Shown in pieces: positions 7,201 to 15,844 of a stretch of DNA of 45,613 bases. The position numbers and the translations under genes were made by a program. The first letter of the stretch is position 1. Each line of letters starts with the position of its first letter. The DNA is from Variovorax sp. KBW07. GTDB lineage: Bacteria > Pseudomonadota > Gammaproteobacteria > Burkholderiales > Burkholderiaceae_C. Below the pieces are notes generated by a model. It was not told where the DNA came from and made no database searches. It saw nothing but the letters and a program-made list of their open reading frames with translations. The stretch is from assembly GCF_003852515.1 (NCBI RefSeq), contig NZ_QAJK01000072.1, forward strand, positions 1 to 45,613. Direction: 5' to 3'.

Positions 7201-9108
7201 GCGCACGGCCCTGGCATCGACGCCGGTGCCGTCGTACTCGAGGTTCATGCCGCGCCCGGTGCGGTCGGTGTAGCGGGTCACCAAGTGATGGCTGTAGCTG
7301 TAGCTCCAGCGCGCGCCGTTCTCGTCCTGCGCGGAAACCAGATCGCCTTCGGCATCGTGCACGTAGGCGGCCAGCTGGCGCACGACCTGGCCTTCCTTGA
7401 TCTCCCACAGGCTTTCGATGAGCCCGCTTTGCGCATGCGGGCGCGTGCCTGCATGGGCGAGCGTGACGTCGCCGAGCTTGCTGACGATGTCGCTGAGCAC
7501 CTGCTCGCCGGTGGCGGCGATCACATGGTCGTAGCGCAGGCCGATGGCGGCGCCGCCGCTGGCGTGTTGGGCCACGAGGCGAAAGTGCCGCTTGCCATGC
7601 GTCGCGACCTTGGCGGCCACGGTCTCGACAAGCTCGTAGGTTTCGCGCCAGTCGGCGGGCGTGCCGGCCGGCAAGGGCTTGCCGAAATCGAGCGTCAGCA
7701 GGGCCTCGCTCGGGCGGGTGAGCGTCACTTCCTCGATGGGGTCGTGGTGGCTCTGCCCCACCGCCAGCAACGGGTACGCATGGCTGCGGCCATCGGCCCC
7801 GTGATAGATCAGGCTGGGCTGCCCTTGCCTGGAACCCTTGGTGGGCGTGCCGACATCCACGCGCGTGCTGTAGGGCGTGATCCAGCGTGCGCCGAGCGCG
7901 CCCTGGTCGAAGCGCCCCAGGTTGCTGCGGTAGGTGCGCGTCCAGGCAATCGGCAACGGCGCGGCCAGCTCGAAGTCGGCATGCGTGAAGCTCTCGCAGC
8001 CGGTGGCAAGGCTGATGGCCGCGCCCCTGGCGGAAGGTGCGGGGCAGTTCTTGCAGCCGGGGTCTCCGCCGGGTCCGGCCTGCGCGGACGACAGGCCCAA
8101 TTCACCGCCCGGATTCCTGCTGTCGACCCGCGTGCCACCGGAGGCATGCAACAGACCGCCCTTGCGGTTCTTGCGCCGCAGCAAGGCCTTCTTCAGGACC
8201 ATGAGCAGCGACTTGATGCTGTTCCGCTCGGCCTCGCTGGCCATCGCCTGCAGCTTGCCGCGGGCCACCCGCTTGATGTCGAGCAGGTTCCCCATGGTCT
8301 CGCGGACCATGGCCGCCGCCCAATCGGGGATCAGGCCCGAGAGCTTTCCGGCGGTGTAGTTGACGCCCGCCTTGGCGGAGTTTTGTACCGAACTGCCCCA
8401 CGAGCTCAGCGTGGCGAGCAACCCGCCCATGGTGGTCTGGGTGTCGGGGTCGTAGGTCTTGGCCTCCATCTGCACGGTGATGGTGAGCAGCGGCTTGTCG
8501 CCGAGCCCGCGCTGCATGACATCGACCATGGCGTTGACCACCGAGTCGACCATGTCGGCGCAGTCGTTCAACATGCCGTCGAGCGTGGCGATGGCTTCGT
8601 CGACGAACTTGTCGATCGATCCCGCGATGGTGTCGTGCAGGTGCCCAACGGCGACGGTGACCATGGCTTCGCCTGCGTTGGCAAACGCGCGCCCGGCCTG
8701 GTCCTTGATGACGCGCCCGACGTTCTGCCGGATCAACGCCAGCATGGGCCGCAAGCTCATGCGCGCCGCCGCCATGGTCGGCGGAACCGGAATGACGCCG
8801 ATCACGTTGATGGCCACGGAAACCCATTCGAGGAACTGGTTCCAGCTCTTCTTCTGGACCATGCGAACCACGTCCATGATGGCGTCGGCGAGCGCCATGA
8901 TGTTGCCGACCACGGGAATGGCGCCCGCAACGGTCGACAGGCGCTCCAGCGTGATCCAGTCGTCGCTGATGCCTCGCAGCCAGGCGTCCAGCTTGGCCGC
9001 GCCGGCACCGATGTCTTTCTGGTCGATGGTGTTCAGGGGCGCGACCGCCACCTGGGGCTCGCGTTCCTCTTCCGCGAGTTGATTCTGCTGCGGCGTTTCG
9101 CCTGCCAT
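4258..9108 (-). CDS. RHS/YD-repeat polymorphic toxin, probable T6SS effector
   Basis: This 1616-residue RHS protein starts at an ATG preceded by GGGGGAAA. Residues 1-330 form an alpha-helical N-terminal region with hydrophobic stretches (AGAIPVVGNIMALADAIMDVV near 60, and near 100-115) and no PAAR motif. A DUF6531-like entry segment (ATGCESFTHADFELAAPLPI) comes near 365. Many YD repeats (such as YDANGNL and YEYDARHR) fill roughly 580-1400 and should build the hollow RHS cocoon. The conserved terminator 'RDPIGLEGGNHLHQY...DPLGL' lies at about 1482-1509, where RHS proteins self-cleave. The last 107 residues are the variable toxin, with a HAPAHFHL motif (His 1550, 1554, 1556), 'IQIGQNGKPI' and 'RIQRWHRY'; its activity is unknown. 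It lies 51 bases after vgrG, which implies T6SS delivery. Confidence 0.92.
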   Translation of the reverse strand: MAGETPQQNQLAEEEREPQVAVAPLNTIDQKDIGAGAAKLDAWLRGISDDWITLERLSTVAGAIPVVGNIMALADAIMDVVRMVQKKSWNQFLEWVSVAINVIGVIPVPPTMAAARMSLRPMLALIRQNVGRVIKDQAGRAFANAGEAMVTVAVGHLHDTIAGSIDKFVDEAIATLDGMLNDCADMVDSVVNAMVDVMQRGLGDKPLLTITVQMEAKTYDPDTQTTMGGLLATLSSWGSSVQNSAKAGVNYTAGKLSGLIPDWAAAMVRETMGNLLDIKRVARGKLQAMASEAERNSIKSLLMVLKKALLRRKNRKGGLLHASGGTRVDSRNPGGELGLSSAQAGPGGDPGCKNCPAPSARGAAISLATGCESFTHADFELAAPLPIAWTRTYRSNLGRFDQGALGARWITPYSTRVDVGTPTKGSRQGQPSLIYHGADGRSHAYPLLAVGQSHHDPIEEVTLTRPSEALLTLDFGKPLPAGTPADWRETYELVETVAAKVATHGKRHFRLVAQHASGGAAIGLRYDHVIAATGEQVLSDIVSKLGDVTLAHAGTRPHAQSGLIESLWEIKEGQVVRQLAAYVHDAEGDLVSAQDENGARWSYSYSHHLVTRYTDRTGRGMNLEYDGTGVDARAVREWSDDGSFALKLEWDRNIRLTYLTDALGHETWYYCDILGYTYRIVHPDQLEEWFFRDSHKNITRHIHTDGTTDDYVYDANGNLKTHTRADGSSVHYEYDARHRVTGILDAEGGVWKRDHDAAGNLVEEIDPLGHKTEYAYDNAGQPVRITDAKGGVKTLAYTPAGELASYTDCSGKVSSWAYDSRGRLVKATDAAGHATRYRYTPVGAAVAAAQAQGDGSDDDNNASNHAGQLEAIVLPDDTSEHFAHDAEGRLLAHTDALGRRTRYSYTRAGLVAGRVDAAGHALRYQWDLLGRLTELHNENGSRYDFRYDPVGRLLEEVGFDRKATRYRYEESTGVLAEVVDAGHGTTLEFDPRGRLAERQAAGQSERFAYDGNGRLVEAVNGDARLQWFYDRAGNLAREHQHYLESGRTAVWRHGYDELNQRVSTIRPDGHTTQWLTYGSGHVHGLLVDGRDILGFERDDLHREIAREQGNGLTQKLRYDPAGRLLEQQISQTGPGVAGASAAAVAGIRRSYAYDKAGQLVAIGDSRRGSLNYRYDPVGRLLEANSRLGRETFAFDPAGNIGNPSDEAGADTQAAGRITNRVAVRLDGDGRSMAGKLMDNLLKDYAGTHYKWDERGNLIERLRNGEKTVFTWDGFNRMRSATTYDQTTRFDYDALGRRIAKRSREAVTSFGWDGDTLAFESTQSIEGRQELAGRGESVHYIHEPGSFVPLMQIRQAQAVALHQTTDVKALMAGNSGRYDIERDPLWNEAQQPAPAAFEPREMAFYQCDHLGTPQELTDHEGRIAWSAQYKAWGEARQAISEAGRSAGISSPIRFQGQYFDVETGLHYNRHRFYDPSSGRYASRDPIGLEGGNHLHQYAPNPNQWVDPLGLNKKGPKPCQSKRNSTEPKLPEKIIAQDGGLRLEHYVRSGDHAPAHFHLRGEGGLNIQIGQNGKPINNSEELTAAQRGFIENNKAKLRSSVDRIQRWHRYSNLPEDCK

Positions 9109-9159
9109 GTTTTCCCCCTGACCTGAATGTCTTGTTGTTGATCCGGCCCCGGGCTGGGC

Positions 9160-12100
9160 CTAGCCTGCGAAGCCTGGTGTCCTGCCCGGCATGCGATCCG
9201 GCAGCCCGGCGACTGCGGACACAGCGGGCATTCCCGGCATGGCCGGCAAGGACGGCAAGGACGGCATGTTCGGCAGCAGCCTGGACGCCATGCCCGGCGC
9301 AGCCTGGGCGACCTGGCCGAGCAAGGCCTTGGCGCCGCCCTGCTGCAGGGCCTGCACCGCACCGACCGCCTGTTGGGCAGTGCCGACCGCCTGCTGCGCC
9401 GTGCCTGCAACCTGGCCGATTTGCCCCATGAGGCCGTTGCCCTGCCCCAGCAAACCGCCCGCACTGCCGGCAAGGCCGCCGAGCAGGCTTGCCGTGCCGC
9501 CACGCCCGCCGACCAGGCTGGCGGCAGCGCCACCGAGCCCCCCGGCCAGCGCGCCCGAGATGCCGCCACCGCCCGCCCCGTCGCCCTCCGCCGCACTCGC
9601 CGGCCGGGCGGGCCAGCGGTCGGGCTCGCCGAAATAACTGCCCCTCACCCACGGGTCGCTCGGGTCTTCGCCGAAGGTGACCTTGGCCTGCCCGATAGGC
9701 AGCCCGGCCAGCGATGCAAAGCCGTTGCCGTCGAGCTTGCCGCTGTGCGTCGCGCCTTCGGAATCGACCACGGTGTAGTCGCCTTGCCGCACGCCCTGCC
9801 GCGTGGCGCCGTCGCCCTTCACGTATTGGTGGTACAGGTCGAGCTGCCCCTTCGGCAATTGCGTCGGCTGCGGCAGCCTCGGCGGGCCGTCGCTGTTCGG
9901 GCCCACCATCGAGTGCGATGCCGCGTGCGCGCGCCACAGGCCGTTGGTGCCGCTCTCGACACCGCCCGCGCTCCATCGCGTGTAGCTGGAGCCCCCGTTG
10001 ATGAGGATCTCTTCCTTCGCGGTGATGGTGATGCGGTTGGCCTCCATCTTGATGTCGAGCTTGGCCAGCACGTTGATGCTGTCCTTCAGCGCGGTGATGT
10101 CGATGTCGGCCGCCGCGGCCGCCATGCGGATGCCCTTGTTGAAGGCCACCATGCGCACCGCGTCCTTGGCGCTGACCAGGAAGCTGTTGCCCGCCGCAAA
10201 GCTGGCGTGCGCGCCGCTGGTGATGGCGGTGTGCTCCACGCTCACGATGTGGGTGGAGCCCTGCGCCGTGGCCTGGATGCCCGCCGGGCTGGCCAGCGTG
10301 AGGTGCGGCTCCTGGAACTCGGGGAACTGGCCCTGCTCCTTGTTGCCGCCCTGCCCCTTGATCGCGTCGGTCTGCTCCTTCAGGCTCTTCGCCACTTCGT
10401 CCTGGTCGCCGGCCTCGTGCGCCTTGGCCGTGCGCGCCGCTTCGCCCAGGCTCTCGTGCAGGTCGCGCCCCTGCGTGAGCCGCGCCACGGTCTCGGCCAT
10501 GTCGGTGATGTGCGCCTGCGCGTTGGCGCGGGCCTCGGTGCTCACCAGCAGGCCCTTGGCCGCGCGCACCACGCCGTGCCCGTCGGTGCGCAACTCGAAG
10601 CCCTGGCCGCGCATGTCCTTGCGGCCCGCCGTGTCCTCGATGCGCGCGATGTGCCCCATGCTCAACTGGCTGGCCTGGTGGTCGCTGCGCAGTTGCGCCT
10701 GGATCTTTCCGTTGCTGTCGTCCAGCACCAGGTGGTTGCCGCGCCCGCCACCCAGTTCGCGGCTGCGGATGCCCGACAGGTGCTTCTGCTCGGGCAGTTG
10801 CCATGCCGGCATGGTGTCCGCGTTGTGCACGCAGCCCGTGACGATCGGGTAATCGGGGTCGCCATTCAAGAAGTCGACGATTACCTCCATGCCGATGCGC
10901 GGCACCGAGGTCATGCCGAAGGTGGACCCGGCCCATGCCGTCGACACGCGCACCCAGCAGCTGGAGTTTTCGTTGTGCTGGCCGATGCGGTCCCAGTGAA
11001 ACTGCACCTTGATGCGGCCGTACTGGTCGGTCCAGATTTCTTCGCCCGACGGGCCCACCACCATCGCGGTCTGCGGCCCACGGGTGCGCGGCTTGTCGGT
11101 GCTGCGCGGTGGTCGCCATGCATAGCTGGTGGGTTGCACCTCGAACGCGAAGCGCTGCACCGAGCCTTCGGTGCCGTCCGCGCCTTCGCTGGCCTGCAGG
11201 TTTTCTTGCAGGTGATAGGCCACGCTCAACAGCAGGTACTGCTGGTTCTGGTCGGCCTTCGGATGGCCGGCAAGCCGCATCGTGTGGCCGGTGGCCAGCG
11301 TGCGCAGGTTGGCGCGTCCGGTGGCGCGGTTGCGCTGGCTCAGTTGCTCTTCGTTGCGGATGCGCGCGTAGGTTTCGCCGTCGCCGTGCTGCACGAAGCC
11401 GCCCGGCCACTCGTACTGCTCGTAGCTGTCGTGGTCGTGGCCCGGTGGCATCTGCCGCAGGTGGGACAACTCGGCCTTGGGCTTCTCGAAGTCGTAGTCG
11501 TCGTTGTAGTGATGGCCGGGGCGCACTTCCTCGGCAATTTCCCACGCATAGATGCGCTCGCGTTGGCCCATGCCGGATTTTTCAAGCGGGTGGTAGCGCA
11601 CCTCTTCGCCGCCGGGCAACGGGCTGTGGGCATTGCCGATGTCGTCGGCAAACACCAGCACGTGTTGCGTGGCCTCGTGCCTGAAGTAGTAATAAATGCC
11701 TTCGAGCTCGCACAGGCGCGAGACGAAATTGAAATCGCTCTCGTGGTACTGCACGCAGTAGTCCCAGCGGCGGTAATCACCGCGGCTCAACTTCTGCTCG
11801 ATCGGGTAGCCGTAGCTGCCCAGCACCTCCATCAATATCTCGGGCACCGTCTTGCCCTGGAAGATGCGGAAATCGCTGCGGCGCGTGGCCAGCCAGAGCC
11901 ATGGGCGCAGCCTCAGGCTATAGAAGGAATGGCGCGCGTCTTCCTGTTCCAGCCCGAACCGGGTGGCAATGCCGCCCAGGTAGCGCACGCCGCCGCTTTC
12001 GGTTTCCACCGACACGGTGGACGCCTTGCCCAGCAGCGCCTTCGGGTCCAGGCTGTTGCTGTTGCCCAGCAGGTCGATGTCGAATGCGTACAGCTGGCTC

Positions 12101-12177
12101 AGCGCCTCTCGCCCCACCAGCTTGCGAAATTGCAACGCCTCGCCCATGGGCGTCTGGATGGTGACGCGGCGGTTCAT
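9160..12177 (-). CDS. vgrG: type VI secretion tip protein VgrG with long C-terminal extension
   Basis: This 1005-residue T6SS spike protein has a gp27-like base domain at about 1-370 (GIYYYFRHE, LVFADD). A gp5-like OB domain follows at about 375-470 (YGRIKVQFHWDRIGQ, SCWVRVS, WAGSTFGM, PRIGMEVIVDFLNGDPDYPI). A beta-helical DUF2345 region covers about 630-780. After that comes a short transthyretin-like segment (GDYTVVDSEGATHSGKLDGNG). The last 130 or so residues are a low-complexity Gly/Ala/Gln then Pro/Met tail. Typical VgrGs are 600-900 residues, so the tail is an extra that probably docks the RHS cargo encoded next. The ATG at 12177 has no clear ribosome site. The structural T6SS genes (tss) are not in this window, so this is an orphan vgrG island. 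Confidence 0.95.
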   Translation of the reverse strand: MNRRVTIQTPMGEALQFRKLVGREALSQLYAFDIDLLGNSNSLDPKALLGKASTVSVETESGGVRYLGGIATRFGLEQEDARHSFYSLRLRPWLWLATRRSDFRIFQGKTVPEILMEVLGSYGYPIEQKLSRGDYRRWDYCVQYHESDFNFVSRLCELEGIYYYFRHEATQHVLVFADDIGNAHSPLPGGEEVRYHPLEKSGMGQRERIYAWEIAEEVRPGHHYNDDYDFEKPKAELSHLRQMPPGHDHDSYEQYEWPGGFVQHGDGETYARIRNEEQLSQRNRATGRANLRTLATGHTMRLAGHPKADQNQQYLLLSVAYHLQENLQASEGADGTEGSVQRFAFEVQPTSYAWRPPRSTDKPRTRGPQTAMVVGPSGEEIWTDQYGRIKVQFHWDRIGQHNENSSCWVRVSTAWAGSTFGMTSVPRIGMEVIVDFLNGDPDYPIVTGCVHNADTMPAWQLPEQKHLSGIRSRELGGGRGNHLVLDDSNGKIQAQLRSDHQASQLSMGHIARIEDTAGRKDMRGQGFELRTDGHGVVRAAKGLLVSTEARANAQAHITDMAETVARLTQGRDLHESLGEAARTAKAHEAGDQDEVAKSLKEQTDAIKGQGGNKEQGQFPEFQEPHLTLASPAGIQATAQGSTHIVSVEHTAITSGAHASFAAGNSFLVSAKDAVRMVAFNKGIRMAAAAADIDITALKDSINVLAKLDIKMEANRITITAKEEILINGGSSYTRWSAGGVESGTNGLWRAHAASHSMVGPNSDGPPRLPQPTQLPKGQLDLYHQYVKGDGATRQGVRQGDYTVVDSEGATHSGKLDGNGFASLAGLPIGQAKVTFGEDPSDPWVRGSYFGEPDRWPARPASAAEGDGAGGGGISGALAGGLGGAAASLVGGRGGTASLLGGLAGSAGGLLGQGNGLMGQIGQVAGTAQQAVGTAQQAVGAVQALQQGGAKALLGQVAQAAPGMASRLLPNMPSLPSLPAMPGMPAVSAVAGLPDRMPGRTPGFAG

Positions 12178-12370
12178 CGCGGTGCCGCGCCCGGCTCGTA
12201 AGCCGAATTAATCAATTGAAATTGGTTGATTAAATATATTGTTTTAAGAATAAGTTTCATCGATACCTCCCCTTGCACATTTTCACAATTATTTTAAATG
12301 TTGATTTATCGTAAGAGCCAATGCGGAATCATCAACAAGCCAAATCAATTGCAAAAATAGGGGCCAGGCA
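12178..12370. promoter_or_regulatory. AT-rich divergent intergenic region between vgrG and aspT, with dyad
   Basis: This 193-base spacer is strikingly AT-rich compared with its surroundings and must hold the divergent promoters of the T6SS island and the aspartate operon. A perfect inverted repeat, TTAATCAA (12208-12215) and TTGATTAA (12226-12233), is centred about 45 bases from the vgrG ATG. On the plus strand TTGATT (12226-12231) and AATAAG (12249-12254) have 17-base spacing, a weak promoter candidate. No terminator is seen. Confidence 0.4.
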
Positions 12371-14059
12371 GTGGTTGGCGAGCTGATTTCGGTATTGAAA
12401 AACCAGCCCGAAATAGCGCTCTTCCTGGTGCTCGCCATCGGCTACGCCGTGGGCCAGATCCGCTTCGGCCCGATCCAGCTGGGCGGCATCTGCGGCACGC
12501 TGATCGCCGCCCTGGTCGTGGGCCAGCTCGGCATCCGGCTCGACGACAGCGTGAAGAACGTGTTCTTCATGCTCTTCATCTTTGCGCTCGGCTATGCGGG
12601 CGGCCCGCAGTTCTTTGCCAACCTCGATGCCAAGGGCTTGCGGCTCGGGCTGCTGTGCCTGGTCGAAGTCGTCGCGGTGCTGGCGCTGGTGCTGGGCGCC
12701 ACCTTCTTCATGTCGCTCGACCAGGGCACGGCCGCGGGCCTGATGGCCGGGGCCGCGACCGAATCGGCGGTGGTGGGCACTGCAACCGACGCCATCTCCA
12801 AGCTGGCCTTGCCGCTGGCCGACATCCAGCAGTTGCAGGCCAACGTGGTCACGGCCTACTCCATCACCTACGTGTTCGGCCTGATCGCCATCGTGGTGGT
12901 GACCAGCCAGGTCTTTCCGCTGCTGCTGCGCGTCGACCTGCGCGCCGAAGCCGACAAGCTCTGGAAGCAGATGGGCGGTGGCGGCGACGACCCCGACGCC
13001 GCCAGCGCCACGCCCGAAATGGTCGGCCGCGTGTTCCAGGTCACGGTGGGCCGGGGCCGCACGATCGGCGAGCTGACGGCCATCTTCGGCGGCCAGGCCC
13101 ACATCGAGCGCGTGATGCGGCGCGGCCAGAGCCTGGCCGTCGAGCCGGCCTTGCGGCTGCAGGCCTTCGACCAGGTGCTGGCCATCGGGCGCCGCGCCGC
13201 GCTGGTCAACGTGGCCGAGCTGCTGGGCCGCGAGTTCGCGGACACCACGGCCTTCGATGCGGTGGTCGAGACCACCGAGGTGGTGGTCAACCGGCGCGAA
13301 TGGTTCGGCCGTGACCTGCGCGCGCTCGACGCGGCCCTGCCGCCCGCCGTGCAGATCGTGGGGCTGGCGCGCGACGGCAACGCCATGCCGCTGCTGCACG
13401 ACGTGACGCTGCAGCGCGGCGACGTGCTCAAGCTCTATGCGCCCGTGCCCGACATGAACGAGGCGCTGGCGCTGGTGGGCGACCGCGTGGTGGTTTCCAC
13501 GCGCAGCAACATCAGCTTCGCGGCCATGGGCATCTTGCTGGGCGTGTTCATCGGCACCTTCAGCGTCAAGCTCGGCGGTATTCCGTTTTCGCTCGGTACT
13601 GGCGGCGGCGCCCTGCTCACCGGCCTGGCCTTCGGCTGGTACCAGGCCAGGAACCCGCACCGCCTGAGCGTGCCGCCCGATGCGCTCGCGCTGATGAAAG
13701 ACCTGGGCCTTGCCACCTTCATCGCCTGCGTGGGCCTGGCCTCCGGGCCGCAGGCGCTGGCGCTGGTGAAGAAGTTCGGCATTGCGCTGCCGCTGGTCGG
13801 CGTGGCCGTGGCGGTGGTGCCGGCCAGCATCTCGCTGTTCATCGGCCACAAGCTGCTCAAGCTCGAAGCGCCGGTGCTGCTCGGCGCCATTGCCGGCCAG
13901 CAATGCAGCACGCCCGCGCTCAGCGCCGTGCAGAACGCGGCTGGCAACGCCACGCCGCTGCTGGGCTACACCATCACCTATGCCATTTCGAACGTGGTGC
14001 TGCCGCTGATGGGCCCGCTGATCGTGGCGCTGGCAGGGTTGGTGCATGCGGCGAAATGA
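12371..14059 (+). CDS. aspT: AspT-type aspartate:alanine exchanger, first copy
   Basis: This 562-residue inner-membrane protein belongs to the AspT (aspartate:alanine exchanger) family. Two Asp-Al_Ex transmembrane halves, about residues 5-190 and 385-562, flank two RCK_C/TrkA_C-like cytosolic domains at about 215-365. A conserved 'TESAVVGTATDAIS' loop lies near 135 and 'GQQCSTPALSAVQNAAGN' near 515. The start is GTG at 12371, following AGGGGCCAGG. The family exchanges external aspartate for internal alanine; coupled to decarboxylation, this creates a proton-motive force. It leads a three-gene operon with a second AspT copy 28 bases downstream and aspartate decarboxylase. Other AspT-family members carry other C4 acids, so the exact substrate rests on the linkage to aspD. 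Confidence 0.9.
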   Translation: MVGELISVLKNQPEIALFLVLAIGYAVGQIRFGPIQLGGICGTLIAALVVGQLGIRLDDSVKNVFFMLFIFALGYAGGPQFFANLDAKGLRLGLLCLVEVVAVLALVLGATFFMSLDQGTAAGLMAGAATESAVVGTATDAISKLALPLADIQQLQANVVTAYSITYVFGLIAIVVVTSQVFPLLLRVDLRAEADKLWKQMGGGGDDPDAASATPEMVGRVFQVTVGRGRTIGELTAIFGGQAHIERVMRRGQSLAVEPALRLQAFDQVLAIGRRAALVNVAELLGREFADTTAFDAVVETTEVVVNRREWFGRDLRALDAALPPAVQIVGLARDGNAMPLLHDVTLQRGDVLKLYAPVPDMNEALALVGDRVVVSTRSNISFAAMGILLGVFIGTFSVKLGGIPFSLGTGGGALLTGLAFGWYQARNPHRLSVPPDALALMKDLGLATFIACVGLASGPQALALVKKFGIALPLVGVAVAVVPASISLFIGHKLLKLEAPVLLGAIAGQQCSTPALSAVQNAAGNATPLLGYTITYAISNVVLPLMGPLIVALAGLVHAAK

Positions 14060-14087
14060 GAACCGAAACCTGAAAGGACGTTGACCT

Positions 14088-15776
14088 ATGGAATGGCTGC
14101 ATGAACTGTTCAAGAAGTCGCCGGAGATGGCGCTCTTTCTTTCGCTCGCGGTGGGCTACTGGATAGGCAAGATCAAGTTCGGCAAGTTCCAGCTCGGCGG
14201 CGTGGCCGGCTCGCTGCTGGTGGCCGTGATCGTGAGCCAGGTGGGCGTGCAGATCGACGCCGGCGTGAAGGCGGTGCTGTTCGCCCTCTTCATCTACGCG
14301 GTGGGCTTCGAGAGCGGGCCGCAGTTCTTCAGCTCGCTCGGCAGGCAATCGGTGAAGGAAATCATCCTGGCCGCGGTCATGGCCGCCACCGGCCTGGCCA
14401 CGGTGGTGGTCATGGCCAAGCTGTGCGGGCTCGACAAGGGCCTTGCCGCGGGCGTGGCGGCCGGCGGCCTCACGCAGTCGGCCATCATCGGCACGGCCAG
14501 CGACGCCATCGGCAAGCTCGGGCTCGCGGCGGCCGAAACGGCGCGGCTGCAGAGCAACGTGGCCATCGGCTATGCGGTGACCTACGTGTTCGGCTCCTTC
14601 GGCGCCATCATCGTGTGCGTCAACATCCTGCCCAAGCTCATGGGCCGCAGCATCCGCGACGACGCCATCGCGGCCGAGACGGCCATGCAGGCCGGCGTGA
14701 AGGTGCTCGGCCCCGACCAGGAAGAAGCCGCGCCCTCGCTGGTCGGCCGCATCTACGAGCTGACGAGCGACCCGAAGCACACGGTGGCCGACATCGAGAA
14801 CGCGAACCCCGCGACCACCATCACCATCGAGCGCGTGAAGCGCGACGGCAAGTTCGTCGAGGTGAGCCCCGAGCTGGTGCTGCGGCAAGGCGACGTGGTG
14901 CTTGCCGTGGGCCGGCGCGACGCGGTGGTGGCCAGCGCGCCGCTGCTCGGCAAGGAGGTGTTCGCGGTCGATGGCATGGAGCTCACGCTGCACAAGCGCG
15001 AGATCGTGCTGACCAACAAGGAGTTCGACCACAAGACCGTCGACGAAATCCGCAAGGCCACCGCCGGCGGCGTGCGCCACGGCATCTTCGTGACGGGACT
15101 CAGCCGCATGGGCAAGGTGCTGCCGATGCAGCCCGACACCGTGGTGCAGGCCGGCGACCTGGTGTCGATCTTCGGCGCCGAGCAGGACGTGAAGCGCGTG
15201 GCCGCCCTTGTCGGCGACGTGATCGTGCCGAGCGCCAAGACCGACTTCGTGTACCTGGGCGCCGGCCTCGTGGTGGGCCTGCTGGTGGGCCTGCTGAGCG
15301 TGAAGATCGGCAACATCCCGCTGACGCTGGGCGCCGGCGGTGGCGCGCTGCTGGCGGGCCTGCTGTTCGGCTGGTACCGCGCCAAGCGCCAGACATTCGG
15401 CGCGCTGCCGCCGCCCGCGGTGCAACTGCTCAAAGACCTGGGCCTGGCGGGCTTCGTGGTGGTGGTGGGGCTGTCTTCGGGCCTGCAGGCGGTGGAAACG
15501 GTCAAGCAGCTGGGCCTGACCATCTTCGGCGTGGGCGTGGTCGTGACCATTGTCCCGATGCTGCTGACCATGCTGTTCGGCCGCTACGTGCTTCGCTACG
15601 GCAACACCGCCATCTTCGCGGGCGCGCTGAGCGGATCGCGCAGCGCCAATCCGGCCTTCGGCGAAGTGCTCGACAAGGCCGAGAACACCGTGCCCACCGT
15701 GCCCTTCGCCATCACCTATGCGCTGGCGAACGTGTTCCTTACCCTGCTCGGCCCGCTGATCGTCGCGCTCGTCTGA
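14088..15776 (+). CDS. aspT: AspT-type aspartate:alanine exchanger, second copy
   Basis: This is a second AspT-family exchanger, also exactly 562 residues and colinear with the first copy. N-terminal membrane half, two RCK_C-like domains (about 218-375) and C-terminal membrane half occur in the same order. The equivalent motifs differ: 'TQSAIIGTASDAIG' in the first half and 'GSRSANPAFGEVLDKAEN' where the first copy has GQQCSTPALSAVQ. The pair is therefore an old, diverged tandem duplication and not a recent one. The ATG at 14088 follows GAAAGGA. The decarboxylase starts 68 bases after its stop. Divergence in the second-half loop suggests different substrate preference, or that the two form a hetero-oligomer; this is inference. 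The family's usual role is aspartate/alanine antiport. Confidence 0.9.
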   Translation: MEWLHELFKKSPEMALFLSLAVGYWIGKIKFGKFQLGGVAGSLLVAVIVSQVGVQIDAGVKAVLFALFIYAVGFESGPQFFSSLGRQSVKEIILAAVMAATGLATVVVMAKLCGLDKGLAAGVAAGGLTQSAIIGTASDAIGKLGLAAAETARLQSNVAIGYAVTYVFGSFGAIIVCVNILPKLMGRSIRDDAIAAETAMQAGVKVLGPDQEEAAPSLVGRIYELTSDPKHTVADIENANPATTITIERVKRDGKFVEVSPELVLRQGDVVLAVGRRDAVVASAPLLGKEVFAVDGMELTLHKREIVLTNKEFDHKTVDEIRKATAGGVRHGIFVTGLSRMGKVLPMQPDTVVQAGDLVSIFGAEQDVKRVAALVGDVIVPSAKTDFVYLGAGLVVGLLVGLLSVKIGNIPLTLGAGGGALLAGLLFGWYRAKRQTFGALPPPAVQLLKDLGLAGFVVVVGLSSGLQAVETVKQLGLTIFGVGVVVTIVPMLLTMLFGRYVLRYGNTAIFAGALSGSRSANPAFGEVLDKAENTVPTVPFAITYALANVFLTLLGPLIVALV

Positions 15777-15844
15777 GCGCGGCGCCTGCGCGCCATTCCA
15801 CTTCATTCATTGATTCGTTTTTCTCTCAACCAGGAGCTTTTGCA

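Noticed and set aside
5890-9126. A 1078-codon plus-strand frame opposite the RHS gene
   Set aside because: The composition is a mirror of the YD-repeat coding strand, no motif is present, and the minus strand encodes a full RHS protein with conserved core motifs.
14423-15844. A plus-strand frame running through the second aspT gene in another phase into aspD
   Set aside because: The part within aspT is Arg-rich shadow sequence. Only the part from ATG 15845 is the real decarboxylase.
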